From NCBI GenBank assembly GCA_035536455.1, contig DATLOC010000058.1, forward strand, positions 75,310-139,309: a stretch of DNA of 64,000 nucleotides, read 5' to 3'. Positions 1 through 8,376 of this stretch are shown piece by piece. The notes under the pieces are model-generated. The model had not been told where the DNA came from. It did not search any database and saw only the letters and a list, made by a program, of their open reading frames with translations. The position numbers and the translations under genes were made by a program. How positions within the stretch are numbered: position 1 is the first letter of the stretch; each line of letters begins with the position of its first letter. This DNA is from DASUNQ01 sp035536455 (lineage in GTDB: Bacteria > Acidobacteriota > Thermoanaerobaculia > Multivoradales > UBA5704).

Positions 1-1160
1 AGCTCCGGGCCGCGGGCCTCCCCGCCACGCTCGAGCTCGTCGGCGACCGCGCCAACGTCTACGCCCTCCTCGAAGGGCAGGACCCCCGCCCGCTCATCCT
101 CCACAACCACATCGACACCGAGCCGGAGTTCTACTCCGAGGAGTGGCTCTTCCCCCCCTTCTCCGCGCACATCGAGGGGCCCTGGGTCTACGGCCGCGGC
201 ACCTTCGACATGAAGAGCACGACCGTGGCGCAGCTCCTCGCCATGGCGGAGCTGAAGAGACGCGGCCGCCCGCTCCGCCGCTCGGTGCTCTTCCTCGCCA
301 CCAACGGCGAGGAGGACGGCAGCGAGCTCGGTGCCCGCTGGGTCATCGCGCGCCACCCGGAGCTGGTGCGCCGCGCCTGGGCGGTGCTCACCGAAGGCGG
401 CTCGGTCGAGGTGCGGCAGGCCGGCGACGTCAAGTACTGGGGGATCGAGGTGGCGCAGAAGCGCTTCCTCGATCTCTGGGTCTGCGCCGGGGCGCGCGAG
501 CCGCTGGAGGAGCTGGCGGGGGAGCTGCGAGCGCGCGGCCAGCCGGAGGAGCACCTGCGCCTGACGCCGGAGGTGGCGCGCTTCCTCCGCGCCTACGCCC
601 CGAGCCGCGACCGCGAGGAGCTGCGCCGCCTCCTCGCCGAGCCGGAGGCGCTGACGCGCGACCGCCTCGCCTTCCGCCGCCTCCCCAACTTCCTACAGGC
701 GATGCTGCGTGACGAAGTGGCGGTCTTCCCGGTGCGCGAAGCGCCGGGCGGCGGGTGGCAGCTCCTGCTGAAGCTCCACCTGCTGCCGGGCTCGGACGCC
801 GCGGCGGCGCGCGAGGAGCTGGTGCCGCGCTGGCTGACCCGGGGGCTGCGCGTGCAGCTCTACGACAACGGGTCGGCGGCGCACGGCAGCCCGCCCGACC
901 ACCCCCTGCCGCGCGCCATCGAGGAGACGGTGCGCGCGGCCTACCCGCGCGCCGCCGTCGGCCCGCTCTTCCTGCCGCGCACCGCCACCGACGTCCGCTT
1001 CTTCCGCGCCGCCGGCATCCCGAGCTACGGCTTCTCGCCCTTCCCGACCCCGGTCACCGACACGCTGATCGTCGGCGGCGGCAACGAGCGGATCTCGCTG
1101 CCGGCCTACGTCGAGGGGGTGGCGCTCTACCGCCGGCTGGTCGAGCGCCTGGTCGGCTGA
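1..1160 (+). CDS. M20 family metallopeptidase, 5' truncated by the window edge
   Basis: The frame is open from base 3 and ends at TGA 1158-1160; the N-terminus lies outside the window. M20 (ArgE/DapE/CPG2-type) zinc-peptidase motifs are visible in order: HNHID (first metal ligand), GRGTFDMKS (bridging Asp), NGEEDG (catalytic acid pair) and LTEGG. The C-terminal segment reads TDTLIVGGGNERI, where the paralogue at 1953-3368 has ADTAGIHGPDERI, so the usual last metal-binding His appears to be missing. It may therefore be altered in catalysis. It lies 184 nt upstream of a pilin gene, and the same peptidase-pilin order recurs directly downstream. The substrate is unknown. Confidence 0.85.
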   Translation, partial: LRAAGLPATLELVGDRANVYALLEGQDPRPLILHNHIDTEPEFYSEEWLFPPFSAHIEGPWVYGRGTFDMKSTTVAQLLAMAELKRRGRPLRRSVLFLATNGEEDGSELGARWVIARHPELVRRAWAVLTEGGSVEVRQAGDVKYWGIEVAQKRFLDLWVCAGAREPLEELAGELRARGQPEEHLRLTPEVARFLRAYAPSRDREELRRLLAEPEALTRDRLAFRRLPNFLQAMLRDEVAVFPVREAPGGGWQLLLKLHLLPGSDAAAAREELVPRWLTRGLRVQLYDNGSAAHGSPPDHPLPRAIEETVRAAYPRAAVGPLFLPRTATDVRFFRAAGIPSYGFSPFPTPVTDTLIVGGGNERISLPAYVEGVALYRRLVERLVG

Positions 1161-1276
1161 GCCCGGTGCGCCGCCCCCGCCGCGACTGACACTTTGTCGC
1201 TCTGCCATCTGTCAATTCTTGTCAGCCGGCACCCGCGCTCGCTCGGCAAGTCGCTGATTCCACGCGCGCGGCGCGC

Positions 1277-1292
1277 TGGCACAAAGCCTGCT
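1277..1292 (+). promoter_or_regulatory. Sigma-54 type promoter for pilin gene 1
   Basis: TGGCAC (1277-1282), 5 nt, then CTGCT (1288-1292) matches the -24/-12 consensus TGGCAC-N5-TTGCW with one mismatch. Upstream are TGTC motifs at 1195-1198, 1210-1213 and 1220-1223, plus GACA (the reverse complement) at 1188-1191. These resemble the C/G-TGTC repeats reported for PilR sites in Pseudomonas. The predicted start is near 1303, about 40 nt before the ATG at 1345. Confidence 0.6.
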
Positions 1293-1344
1293 CTCACAGG
1301 GATTCGCAAAGACCGAATTTCCACGGACGGAGGGAGGACTCGAA

Positions 1345-1869
1345 ATGCTGAAGAGGCTTCGCAACCGGCAGCGGGGGTTCACGCTGATCGAGCTGCTGAT
1401 CGTCGTCGCGATCATCGGCATCATCGCGGCCCTGCTCATCCCCAACTTCCTCGACGCGCTGCAGAAGGCCAAGCAGAAGCGGACGGTGGCCGACGTGCGC
1501 AACACCGGCACGGCGATGTTCTCCTGGCTCACCGACCAGGTCGGCGCCGCCGCGGCGGGCTCGGCGAGTACGGTCACGATCACCGACTACAAGAAGATCA
1601 CGCACGCCAACCTCAAGACGGAGCTCGTCTCGACCTACCTGCAGGAAGTGCCGCAGCTCGACGGCTGGAAGTTCGACTACGAGTTCTACCTCAACACGGC
1701 GAACCCGCTGGCCCCCAAGGTCATGGCGATCCGCAGCTTCGGCCGCAACACCAAGGCCGAAGGCGCCGCCTACACCGTCACCAACTTCGACCCGACGGAC
1801 TACGACCAGGACATCGTCTGGGCGGACGGCTTCATGGTCCGCTGGCCGGAAGGGCGCAAGAAGCCGTAA
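1345..1869 (+). CDS. GspG-like type IV pilin/pseudopilin 1
   Basis: 174 aa. It begins with a short basic leader followed by the class III prepilin motif RGFTLIELLIVVAIIGIIAA; cleavage is expected between Gly and Phe, with Glu at mature position 5. After the hydrophobic alpha-helix comes a soluble domain ending in TDYDQDIVWADGFMVRWPEG, almost the same ending as the second pilin (3464-3982). The start is supported by a GGAGG ribosome site about 10 nt upstream. The prepilin peptidase at 4014-4784 is the likely processing enzyme. It is preceded by a sigma-54-like promoter and followed by a strong terminator, so it is probably transcribed alone. Whether it builds a pilus or a secretion pseudopilus cannot be told from sequence. 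Confidence 0.9.
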   Translation: MLKRLRNRQRGFTLIELLIVVAIIGIIAALLIPNFLDALQKAKQKRTVADVRNTGTAMFSWLTDQVGAAAAGSASTVTITDYKKITHANLKTELVSTYLQEVPQLDGWKFDYEFYLNTANPLAPKVMAIRSFGRNTKAEGAAYTVTNFDPTDYDQDIVWADGFMVRWPEGRKKP

Positions 1870-1902
1870 GTCCTCTCCCCGACGCGCGGCAACGGCAGCA
1901 CG

Positions 1903-1938
1903 AAGGGCGCCGGATCGCTCCGGCGCCCTTCCCTTTTC
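1903..1938 (+). terminator. Rho-independent terminator of pilin gene 1
   Basis: A perfect 12-bp stem (AAGGGCGCCGGA, 1903-1914; partner 1919-1930) with a TCGC loop is followed by the pyrimidine-rich tail CCCTTTTC. It lies 34 nt after the pilin stop and 15 nt before the next ATG. Confidence 0.85.
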
Positions 1939-1952
1939 GGCCGCCCCCCGGC

Positions 1953-3368
1953 ATGCTCGCGCGCGTGACCCGCACCCGTCTGCCGGCGGCCCTCGCCGCC
2001 GCGCTCGTGGCGCTCGGCGCGGCGCCGGCCGCCGCGGCGCCGGAGCTCTCCGAGCCGGCGCGCTGGCTCCAGGGCTACCTGCGGCTCGACACCAGCAACC
2101 CCCCCGGGCGCGAAGGGCGGGCCGCGGCCTACCTCGCCGGCCTCCTCCGCCGCGAGGGGATCGCGGCGCGTCTGCTCACCGGCCCCGGCGGGCGCACCAG
2201 CCTCTATGCGCGGCTTCCCGCCGCGGCGCCCGGCCCCGCCGGCAGGACGGCTCCGCGCCCCGGCGCCCTCCTGCTGCTGCACCACCTCGACACCGTCCCC
2301 CCCGGCCCCGGCTGGAGCGTGCCCCCCTTCGCCGGCCTGGTGCGCGACGGGCGCCTCTGGGGACGCGGCGCGGTGGACGACAAGAGCCTCGGCATCGCCC
2401 ACCTCGCGGCGATGGTGGACCTCAAGCGCCGGCGGGCGCCGCTGGCGCGCGACCTCGTGCTGCTGGCGGTGGCGGACGAGGAAAGCGGCGGGGGGCGCGG
2501 CACGGCCTGGCTGCTGGCCGCGCACCCCGAGCTCTTCGCCGGTGTCGCCGCGGCGCTCGGCGAGGGGGGGCGCAACCAGCAGCTCAACGGCCGCCTCCTC
2601 TGGTGGGGGATCGAGGTGGCGCAGAAGCGGCCGCTCTGGCTGGAGGTCGAGGCGCGCGGCCGCGGCGGCCACGCCTCGGGGCTCAATCCGGCGAGCGCCG
2701 CCCACCGTCTGATCCAGGGCCTGGAGCGCCTCCTCGCGCTGCCGCCCGAGTGGCGGGTGACGGCGCCCGCGCGCCGCTACCTCCACGCGCTGGCGCCGCT
2801 CCACAACGACCGCCTGCGCGCCGCCATGCTCGGCGCCGAGCGGGCGATCGCCGCCGGCGGACCGCCGTCCGGCCTGCCGCCCGGCATGGCGAACCTCCTC
2901 CTCGACACGGTCCAGGTCACAGTGCTCTCGGCCGGCGAGCGGATCAACGTCACGCCGCAGCGGGCGCGGGCGCAGATCGACGTCCGCCTCCTCCCCGACA
3001 CGCCGGCCGATCGCTCCCTGGCGCGGATCCGGCGGGCGCTCGGCGGCGACCTGGCGAGCCGCGTCCTGCTCACCGCCCCGCCCTCGCCGCCGTCGCCGAC
3101 CGCCAACCCCCTCTACCGCTTGCTCGAGCGCACCCTCGGCCGCGAGGCGCCGGTGGTCCCCGCCTTCGTCCCCGGCTTCACCGATTCGCGCTACCTGCGC
3201 CAGCGCGGCGTGCCGACCTATGGCTTCTCCCCCTTCGCGCTGGAGCCTGCCGACACCGCCGGCATCCATGGTCCCGACGAGCGGATCCCGCTGGCCGAGC
3301 TCGACCGCGGCGTGGCGCGGACGCGCGCCGTAGTGACCGCCTTTGTCACCGCGGGCGCGCCGCACTGA
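1953..3368 (+). CDS. M20 family metallopeptidase, exported
   Basis: 471 aa from ATG 1953, chosen because it opens a signal peptide (basic start, Ala/Leu-rich core, AAAAPE cleavage region). Zinc-peptidase motifs are complete: LHHLDTVP, GRGAVDDKS, ADEESGG, LGEGG and the C-terminal GIHGPDERI with the final His ligand. The GHASGLNP-like stretch marks the lid/dimerisation domain. It is predicted to hydrolyse peptide or acyl-amino-acid substrates in the periplasm. It is a paralogue of the truncated gene at 1-1160, with the same order relative to a pilin. No strong ribosome site was seen, and it starts just behind the pilin 1 terminator. The link to pilus function is only positional. Confidence 0.88.
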   Translation: MLARVTRTRLPAALAAALVALGAAPAAAAPELSEPARWLQGYLRLDTSNPPGREGRAAAYLAGLLRREGIAARLLTGPGGRTSLYARLPAAAPGPAGRTAPRPGALLLLHHLDTVPPGPGWSVPPFAGLVRDGRLWGRGAVDDKSLGIAHLAAMVDLKRRRAPLARDLVLLAVADEESGGGRGTAWLLAAHPELFAGVAAALGEGGRNQQLNGRLLWWGIEVAQKRPLWLEVEARGRGGHASGLNPASAAHRLIQGLERLLALPPEWRVTAPARRYLHALAPLHNDRLRAAMLGAERAIAAGGPPSGLPPGMANLLLDTVQVTVLSAGERINVTPQRARAQIDVRLLPDTPADRSLARIRRALGGDLASRVLLTAPPSPPSPTANPLYRLLERTLGREAPVVPAFVPGFTDSRYLRQRGVPTYGFSPFALEPADTAGIHGPDERIPLAELDRGVARTRAVVTAFVTAGAPH

Positions 3369-3420
3369 CGATTCCTGTCGCAGGACGCACTTCAGCTGGG
3401 CGAGAATGCGCTGTCGGCTA

Positions 3421-3436
3421 TGGCCCCCGGTTTGCT
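3421..3436 (+). promoter_or_regulatory. Sigma-54 type promoter for pilin gene 2
   Basis: TGGCCC (3421-3426), 5 nt, TTGCT (3432-3436) fits the -24/-12 pattern with one change in the -24 box. TGTC motifs occur at 3344-3347, 3376-3379 and 3412-3415. The predicted start near 3447 leaves a ~17-nt leader containing a GGAGGG ribosome site before ATG 3464. Confidence 0.6.
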
Positions 3437-3463
3437 TTTGCACCGTCACGGAGGGACCCCTGC

Positions 3464-3982
3464 ATGTTGCGTAAGGCGCCCCAGCGTGGCTTCACGCTGA
3501 TCGAGCTGCTGATCGTCATCGCCATCATCGGCATCATCGCCGCCATCCTCATCCCCAACCTGATCGACGCCCTGCAGCGGGCGCGGCAGAAGCGGACCTT
3601 GGCCAGCGTCCAGATGACCGGCACGGCGATGATGGCCTGGCTGACCGACGAGGCCGCCGCCGCCGCCGCCGGCGCCTCCACCAACGAGGTGGATCTCACG
3701 AAGTACGTGCCGATCAGCGCCGCCAAGCTGGAGGACGAGCTGGTCTCGACCTACATGCAGGAGCTGCCGGAGCTCGACGGCTGGAAGCACCCCTTCGACT
3801 TCTATCTCGACACCGCCAACCCGCTGGGCAAGGAAGCGATGGCGATCCGCAGCAGCGGCCGCGACCAGAAGAAGACCGGCGACACCTACACCCCCGGCGC
3901 CTTCGAGACCACCGATTACGACCAGGACATCGTTTGGACCGACGGCTACATGGTCCGCTGGCCGGAGGGGAAGGTCAATTAG
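3464..3982 (+). CDS. GspG-like type IV pilin/pseudopilin 2
   Basis: 172 aa from ATG 3464, preceded by GGAGGG at good spacing. The prepilin signal is RGFTLIELLIVIAIIGIIAA, again with Glu5 of the mature form. It is clearly a paralogue of the pilin at 1345-1869: both have the sequence QKRT after the helix, an Ala-rich insert and the ending TDYDQDIVW.DG.MVRWPEG. It lies between its M20 neighbour and the prepilin peptidase, 31 nt upstream of the latter. A small AGACGC/GCGTCT hairpin overlaps its 3' end (about 3981-4000). It is predicted to be inserted in the inner membrane and assembled into a filament. Confidence 0.9.
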   Translation: MLRKAPQRGFTLIELLIVIAIIGIIAAILIPNLIDALQRARQKRTLASVQMTGTAMMAWLTDEAAAAAAGASTNEVDLTKYVPISAAKLEDELVSTYMQELPELDGWKHPFDFYLDTANPLGKEAMAIRSSGRDQKKTGDTYTPGAFETTDYDQDIVWTDGYMVRWPEGKVN

Positions 3983-4013
3983 ACGCAGGCCGGGCGTCTA
4001 GAATCCCGGCCAC

Positions 4014-4784
4014 GTGCTCGAACTGCTCGTCGGCGCCTACGCCGTGGCCGTCGGCCTCATCGTGGGCAGCTACCTGAACGTCGTCATCCACCGCCTACCG
4101 CGGGGGATCTCGACCGTCCTGCCGCGCTCCCGCTGTCCGGCCTGCGACGCGCCGATCCGCGCCCGCGACAACCTGCCGGTGGTGAGCTGGCTCCTGCTCG
4201 GCGGCGGCTGCCGGGCCTGCGGCGCCCCGATCTCCCGCCGCTACCCGCTCGTCGAGGGGACGACCGCCCTTCTCTTCGCCGGCTGCGTCGCCCGCTTCGG
4301 GGTGCGGCCGGAAGCCGCCGTCGCCGCCCTCTTCTGCGCGCTGCTGGTGGCGCTGGCGGTGATCGACCTCGAGCACCTCTACCTGCCCGACCGCATCACC
4401 CTGCCGGGGATCGCCGCCGGCATCGCGGTCCAGCCCTGGATCGACTGGGTGGGCTGGCGCGGGGCGCTCTTCGGCGCCGCCTTGGGCGGCGGTCTCCTCC
4501 TCGCCCTCTACGGTCTCTGGTACCTGCTGCGAGGGGAGGAGGGGCTGGGGCTCGGCGACGTCAAGATGCTGGCGATGCTCGGCGCCTTCCTGGGCTGGCG
4601 GGGAGTCGTCGTGACGCTCTTCTGCGGCTCCCTCGCCGGCGCCGTCGCCGGCCTGATCCTGATCCGCGCCGGCCGCGGCCACACCAAGACCAAGCTCCCG
4701 TTCGGCACCTTCCTCGCCCTCGGCGGGCTGGTAGCACTCTTCGCCGGCGAGCGGCTCCTCGGCGCCTACCTGGGGCTCCTGTGA
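4014..4784 (+). CDS. pilD: Prepilin peptidase (leader peptidase / N-methyltransferase)
   Basis: 256 aa with a GTG start. This polytopic inner-membrane aspartyl protease removes prepilin leaders and methylates the new N-terminus. Visible features are the N-terminal methyltransferase-type region with two CxxC pairs (CPACD and CRACG) and the two protease aspartates, in DLEHLYLPD and in the GLGLGDVKM motif (GxGD). Several hydrophobic segments follow. TAGAAT (3999-4004) lies 9 nt before the GTG, so the mRNA may have almost no leader. Its stop overlaps the GTG of the following sensor kinase by 4 nt (GTGA). It sits among its likely substrates: two pilins upstream and three minor pilins downstream. 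Confidence 0.93.
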   Translation: MLELLVGAYAVAVGLIVGSYLNVVIHRLPRGISTVLPRSRCPACDAPIRARDNLPVVSWLLLGGGCRACGAPISRRYPLVEGTTALLFAGCVARFGVRPEAAVAALFCALLVALAVIDLEHLYLPDRITLPGIAAGIAVQPWIDWVGWRGALFGAALGGGLLLALYGLWYLLRGEEGLGLGDVKMLAMLGAFLGWRGVVVTLFCGSLAGAVAGLILIRAGRGHTKTKLPFGTFLALGGLVALFAGERLLGAYLGLL

Positions 4785-6508
4785 ACGGCGCGCGGCAGCG
4801 GCGGCGGGGGCTCGGCTTGCGGCGGGAGGTGCTGATCCTCCTGCCGGCGGTGGTCGTCCTCCTCGCGGCGCTGTCGACCTTCACCGTCTTTGCCTACCGC
4901 AGCGCGCTCGCCCTCCTCGCCGAGGAGCGGCGGGAGGAGGCGGCGGAGCTGGCGCGGAGCGTCGCCGCGGCGCTCGGCGGAACGGCGGCGACGCCGGGGC
5001 CGGGCGCCCTCCGCCGGCTGGCGCCCGGCGCCGCGGCGGTGGCGATCCTCGCCGCCGACGGCGAGGTGCTCGCGGCGGCCGGCGAGCCGCCCGACGGCGC
5101 GGTGGCCGGCGACGCGCCGCTCGGCGGCGGGCGCGTGATGCGCGTCCACCTCCCGGCCGCGGTCCTCGCCGGCAGCGCCCGCGCCGCCCGCGTGCTGACC
5201 GTCGTCGTCCTCGCCGTCAACGGCGCCCTGATCCTCCTCGTCCTCGCCTTCCTCCGCCACCTCCTGGCGCCCTACGACACGCTCCTCGCCCGCGCCCGCG
5301 CGGTCGGCGACCCGGCGGCGGCACCCGAGGGGGACGAGGCGGAGTTCCTGGTGGCGACGTTCGAGCGGGCGCTGGCGGCGATGGCGGGAGCGGAGGAGCG
5401 GAGCGCCGAGGACGACATCGCCACCCTCGAGCGCACCCTCGTCGGCAGCCTGCAGAGCGGCCTCCTGCTGCTCGACGCCGCGGGCGAGGTGCTGGCGCTC
5501 AACGCCGTCGGCGCGCGGCTCCTCGGCGTCGAGCCCCCGGAGCCTGGGCGGCCGCTGGAGGAGGTCCTGACCGGCCGCCCCGAGCTCCTCGCGCTCCTCA
5601 CCGAGGCGGTGGCCCACGGCCGCGAGCTGCAGCGGCAGGAGGTCACCCTGCGCCGCGCCGACGGCGCCCTCACCCTCGGCCTCTCGGTGCATCCGCTGCG
5701 GCGCGGCGACGGCGCGGCGCGCGGCTTCCTCGTCCTCTTCGCCGACCTGACCGAGGCGCGGCGGCAGGCCGACCAGAGCCGCCTGGCCGAGAGCCTCACC
5801 CGCCTGGGCGAGATGGCCGGCGGCGTGGCGCACGAGCTGCGCAACAGCCTGGCGACCCTGCGCGGCTACCTGACGCTGATCGAGCGCCGCCCCGACGAGC
5901 AGGCGGTCGCCGACTTCCTGGGCGAGATCCGGCGTGAGACCGACCACCTGGAACGGGTGCTCGAGGACTTCCTCGCCTTCGCCCGCCCGGGCACGGCGCG
6001 GATCGAGGAGATCTCGCTGCCGGCCCTCCTGCGGCGCGCCGCGGCGGACCCGGCACTCGACGGCGTGGCGGTGGAGCTCGCCGGGGCCGAGGCGGAGGAG
6101 CCGCGCCTCGCCGGCGACCCGCAGCTCCTCGAGCGGGCGCTGCGCAACCTGCTGCGCAACGCCGCCCAGGCTGAGCGCGAGGCGGGGCGGAGCGGCCCGG
6201 TGCGGGCGGCGCTGGAGCGCACGGCGGAAGGGGTCGAGCTGACGATCGAGGACCGCGGCCCGGGCGTGCCGCCGGCGGTGCGCGAGCGGCTCTTCCACCC
6301 CTTCGTCACCGGCCGCGCCGGCGGCGTCGGCCTGGGGCTGGCGCTGGCGCACCGCATCGTCGTCCTGCACGGCGGCTCGATCCACCTCGAGGACCGCCCC
6401 GGCGGCGGCACGCGGGCGCGTGTCGCCTTCCCCCACGCTCACGACACAAACGTTACTGACGGTAGCAGGACGGCCCAGCCGCTACCTCCTGCCGCGCGCC
6501 CCGCCTGA
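4781..6508 (+). CDS. PilS-like sensor histidine kinase
   Basis: 575 aa, GTG start overlapping the prepilin peptidase stop. Two membrane segments lie near residues 20-40 and 145-165, with a short periplasmic loop. A PAS-like region spans roughly 210-330. The HisKA box is VAHELRNSLATLRGYL, with phospho-accepting His near residue 351. The ATPase domain has NLLRNAAQAE (N box), DRGPGVPP (G1) and GLGLALAHRIV (G2). It probably autophosphorylates and signals to the sigma-54 response regulator at 13947-15248. The sigma-54-like promoters in front of the pilin genes support a PilS/PilR-type circuit. Only two membrane helices are seen, whereas Pseudomonas PilS has six, so the orthology is functional guesswork. 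Confidence 0.85.
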   Translation: MNGARQRRRGLGLRREVLILLPAVVVLLAALSTFTVFAYRSALALLAEERREEAAELARSVAAALGGTAATPGPGALRRLAPGAAAVAILAADGEVLAAAGEPPDGAVAGDAPLGGGRVMRVHLPAAVLAGSARAARVLTVVVLAVNGALILLVLAFLRHLLAPYDTLLARARAVGDPAAAPEGDEAEFLVATFERALAAMAGAEERSAEDDIATLERTLVGSLQSGLLLLDAAGEVLALNAVGARLLGVEPPEPGRPLEEVLTGRPELLALLTEAVAHGRELQRQEVTLRRADGALTLGLSVHPLRRGDGAARGFLVLFADLTEARRQADQSRLAESLTRLGEMAGGVAHELRNSLATLRGYLTLIERRPDEQAVADFLGEIRRETDHLERVLEDFLAFARPGTARIEEISLPALLRRAAADPALDGVAVELAGAEAEEPRLAGDPQLLERALRNLLRNAAQAEREAGRSGPVRAALERTAEGVELTIEDRGPGVPPAVRERLFHPFVTGRAGGVGLGLALAHRIVVLHGGSIHLEDRPGGGTRARVAFPHAHDTNVTDGSRTAQPLPPAARPA

Positions 6509-6529
6509 GGCGGGAACTCCCATTCGCGC

Positions 6530-6581
6530 AACGCTTTACAGCGTTCGGGCCGGCGTCCGCGCGAGTGGCACCCCCCTTGCT
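6530..6581 (+). promoter_or_regulatory. Sigma-54 promoter and upstream palindrome for the minor-pilin operon
   Basis: TGGCAC (6566-6571), 5 nt, TTGCT (6577-6581) is a full -24/-12 match. An inverted repeat AACGCT-N4-AGCGTT (6530-6545) lies 20 bp upstream. The expected start near 6592 leaves a ~50-nt leader with GGAGG before ATG 6642. Confidence 0.75.
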
Positions 6582-6641
6582 CCCGGCCTCTGCGAAGTCC
6601 ACGAGCAGTGTGCGCCGGCGCGCCGGCGCGGGAGGCCCAGC

Positions 6642-7139
6642 ATGGGCAACGGCAACCGGAGCAACGCCGGCTTCTCGGTCATCGAGGTGCTGATCGCGGC
6701 GGGGATCTTCCTCATCATCGCGGTGGGGCTCCTGCCCCTCTTCGTCGCGTCGATCCGCAACAACCTCTCCGGCCGCGAAGCGACCGACGTCAGCAACATG
6801 GGCAAGTCGCGCCTCGAGGAGTACTTCCAGCTCCCCTTCAACAGCGCCCGACTCGACGTGCCGGACGGCCAGACCCAGCTCGTCGTCAGCGACAGCTACA
6901 ACTTCGCCGCCCATACTTGGACCACCACGCCGCCGAGCGGCGACTACGCGATCTGGCGGCGCAGCACCCGCGTGCGCCTCTTCGGCATCAACGACCTCGA
7001 CGAGCCGCTCGACGGCGACACCGATCCGAGCTACGTGCACCTGAAGGAGATCCGGGTCGAGGTGGCGGGCAACCGCTCGCCGGGCAACCCGCTGGGCGGC
7101 AGGAGCGAGCTGGTGCTCCAGATGCTCAAGGCCAAGTGA
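6642..7139 (+). CDS. Minor pilin, PilV/GspI-like
   Basis: 165 aa. ATG 6642 follows a GGAGG box and opens a prepilin signal of the form GFSVIEVLIAAGIFLIIAVG, with Glu5 preserved. The soluble part contains a region rich in Asp and aromatic residues without a family-specific motif I can name. It is the first gene after the sigma-54 promoter and overlaps the next gene by one base (TGATG). It is predicted to be a minor pilin that primes filament assembly and helps display PilY1. Confidence 0.8.
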   Translation: MGNGNRSNAGFSVIEVLIAAGIFLIIAVGLLPLFVASIRNNLSGREATDVSNMGKSRLEEYFQLPFNSARLDVPDGQTQLVVSDSYNFAAHTWTTTPPSGDYAIWRRSTRVRLFGINDLDEPLDGDTDPSYVHLKEIRVEVAGNRSPGNPLGGRSELVLQMLKAK

Positions 7140-8362
7140 TGGAGCGTTCTATGCGTCGCCAAGCCGGCTTCACCCTGGTCGAGCTGCTGGTCAGCCTCGG
7201 CGTCACCGTCATCCTCCTGCTCGGCGTCCTCGCCCTCTTCGACTTCAACAACCGCATCGCGCGCGTGCAGACCCACGTCGCCGACATGCAGCAGTCGCTG
7301 CGCGTCGCCCAGTACGACATGGTGCGATTGGTGCGCATGGCCGGGCGCGGCGGCCTGCCGGCGAGCGAGCCAGCCGGCCTGGCGCCGCGGCACCTGCCGA
7401 CCGGCGTGGCGGTCTCAGTCCGCGACGACGTGCCGCCGGCGACCTTCATGCTCCCCGCGCAGCCGGCGACGCGGATCCTCGAAGGCACCGACGTCCTGAC
7501 CGTGCGCGGGGTCATCAGCGCGCCGCTCTACCAGATCAACACCACCGACGCCGGCGCCTTCACGCTCACCCCCGATCCCCAGAACCCCACCGACGGGACC
7601 CTGATCATCCAGGACCACAGCCCGACCGGCGTGCCGCAGACGCTGCAGCCGCTCAAGGACGCGCTCGACGCCAACCGCCCCGAGGCGCTGCTGCTGGTCA
7701 GCCCGCTCGACGACGCCAATTTCGCGGTCGTCGAGCTGGTCCCCGCCGGCAGCTCGGTGGCGGACGGCCAGGCCACCCTCAACTTCCGCGTCACCGGCAG
7801 CGCCGAGTCGAACGCGATGGGGCTGCTGTCGAGCGGCGGCCGCTTCCCGCCGAACCTGCGCGTCGCCTACGCCGGCATCCTCGAGGAGTACCGCTTCTAC
7901 GTCCGCGAGGAGCACGTGGAGCCGGCGAACCTGGCGAGCGACCTGGCGCCGAAGCTGTCGCGCGCCCGCTTCCTGCCCGGGACCGAGATCGTCTACGCCG
8001 GCGACAACGCCAACGCCGCGGTCGACGTCGCCGACAACATCATGGACTTGCAGGTGGCCCTCGGCGTCGACCTCGACAACAACGGTCTGATCGAGGACCT
8101 CGGCACCGCCGCCGACGAGTGGCTCTTCAACCACGAGGACGACATGGACAACCCGGCGAAGTGGCAGGTCAACCCGGCGCGCCTCCACTACGTCCGCGTC
8201 GCCACCCTGGTCCAGACCGACCGCCGCGACCCGCAGCACCAGGGGCCGCTGCTGGTGCGCCTCGAGAACCGCGCCTACGACCCCACCTTCAACACCCGCG
8301 AGTCGCGAATGTACCGCCGCCGCACGCTGCAGACCGTCGTCGACCTGCGCAACGTGGCCTGA
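7139..8362 (+). CDS. Minor pilin, PilW-like
   Basis: 407 aa. ATG 7139 overlaps the preceding stop by one base. The prepilin motif is AGFTLVELLVSLGVTVILLL with Glu5. The long C-terminal domain, with a region rich in Asp/Asn (DLDNNGLIEDLG), is typical in size of PilW proteins that pair with PilX and PilY1. A second in-frame ATG four codons later is possible. Gene order pilV-pilW-pilX-pilY1 supports the role as part of the tip/initiation complex. Confidence 0.82.
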   Translation: MERSMRRQAGFTLVELLVSLGVTVILLLGVLALFDFNNRIARVQTHVADMQQSLRVAQYDMVRLVRMAGRGGLPASEPAGLAPRHLPTGVAVSVRDDVPPATFMLPAQPATRILEGTDVLTVRGVISAPLYQINTTDAGAFTLTPDPQNPTDGTLIIQDHSPTGVPQTLQPLKDALDANRPEALLLVSPLDDANFAVVELVPAGSSVADGQATLNFRVTGSAESNAMGLLSSGGRFPPNLRVAYAGILEEYRFYVREEHVEPANLASDLAPKLSRARFLPGTEIVYAGDNANAAVDVADNIMDLQVALGVDLDNNGLIEDLGTAADEWLFNHEDDMDNPAKWQVNPARLHYVRVATLVQTDRRDPQHQGPLLVRLENRAYDPTFNTRESRMYRRRTLQTVVDLRNVA

Positions 8363-8376
8363 CCCGGAGACCAGCG

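Noticed and set aside
1800..3449. A 549-aa antisense frame over the second M20 gene
   Set aside because: Composition typical of a GC shadow; the + strand gene has complete catalytic motifs.
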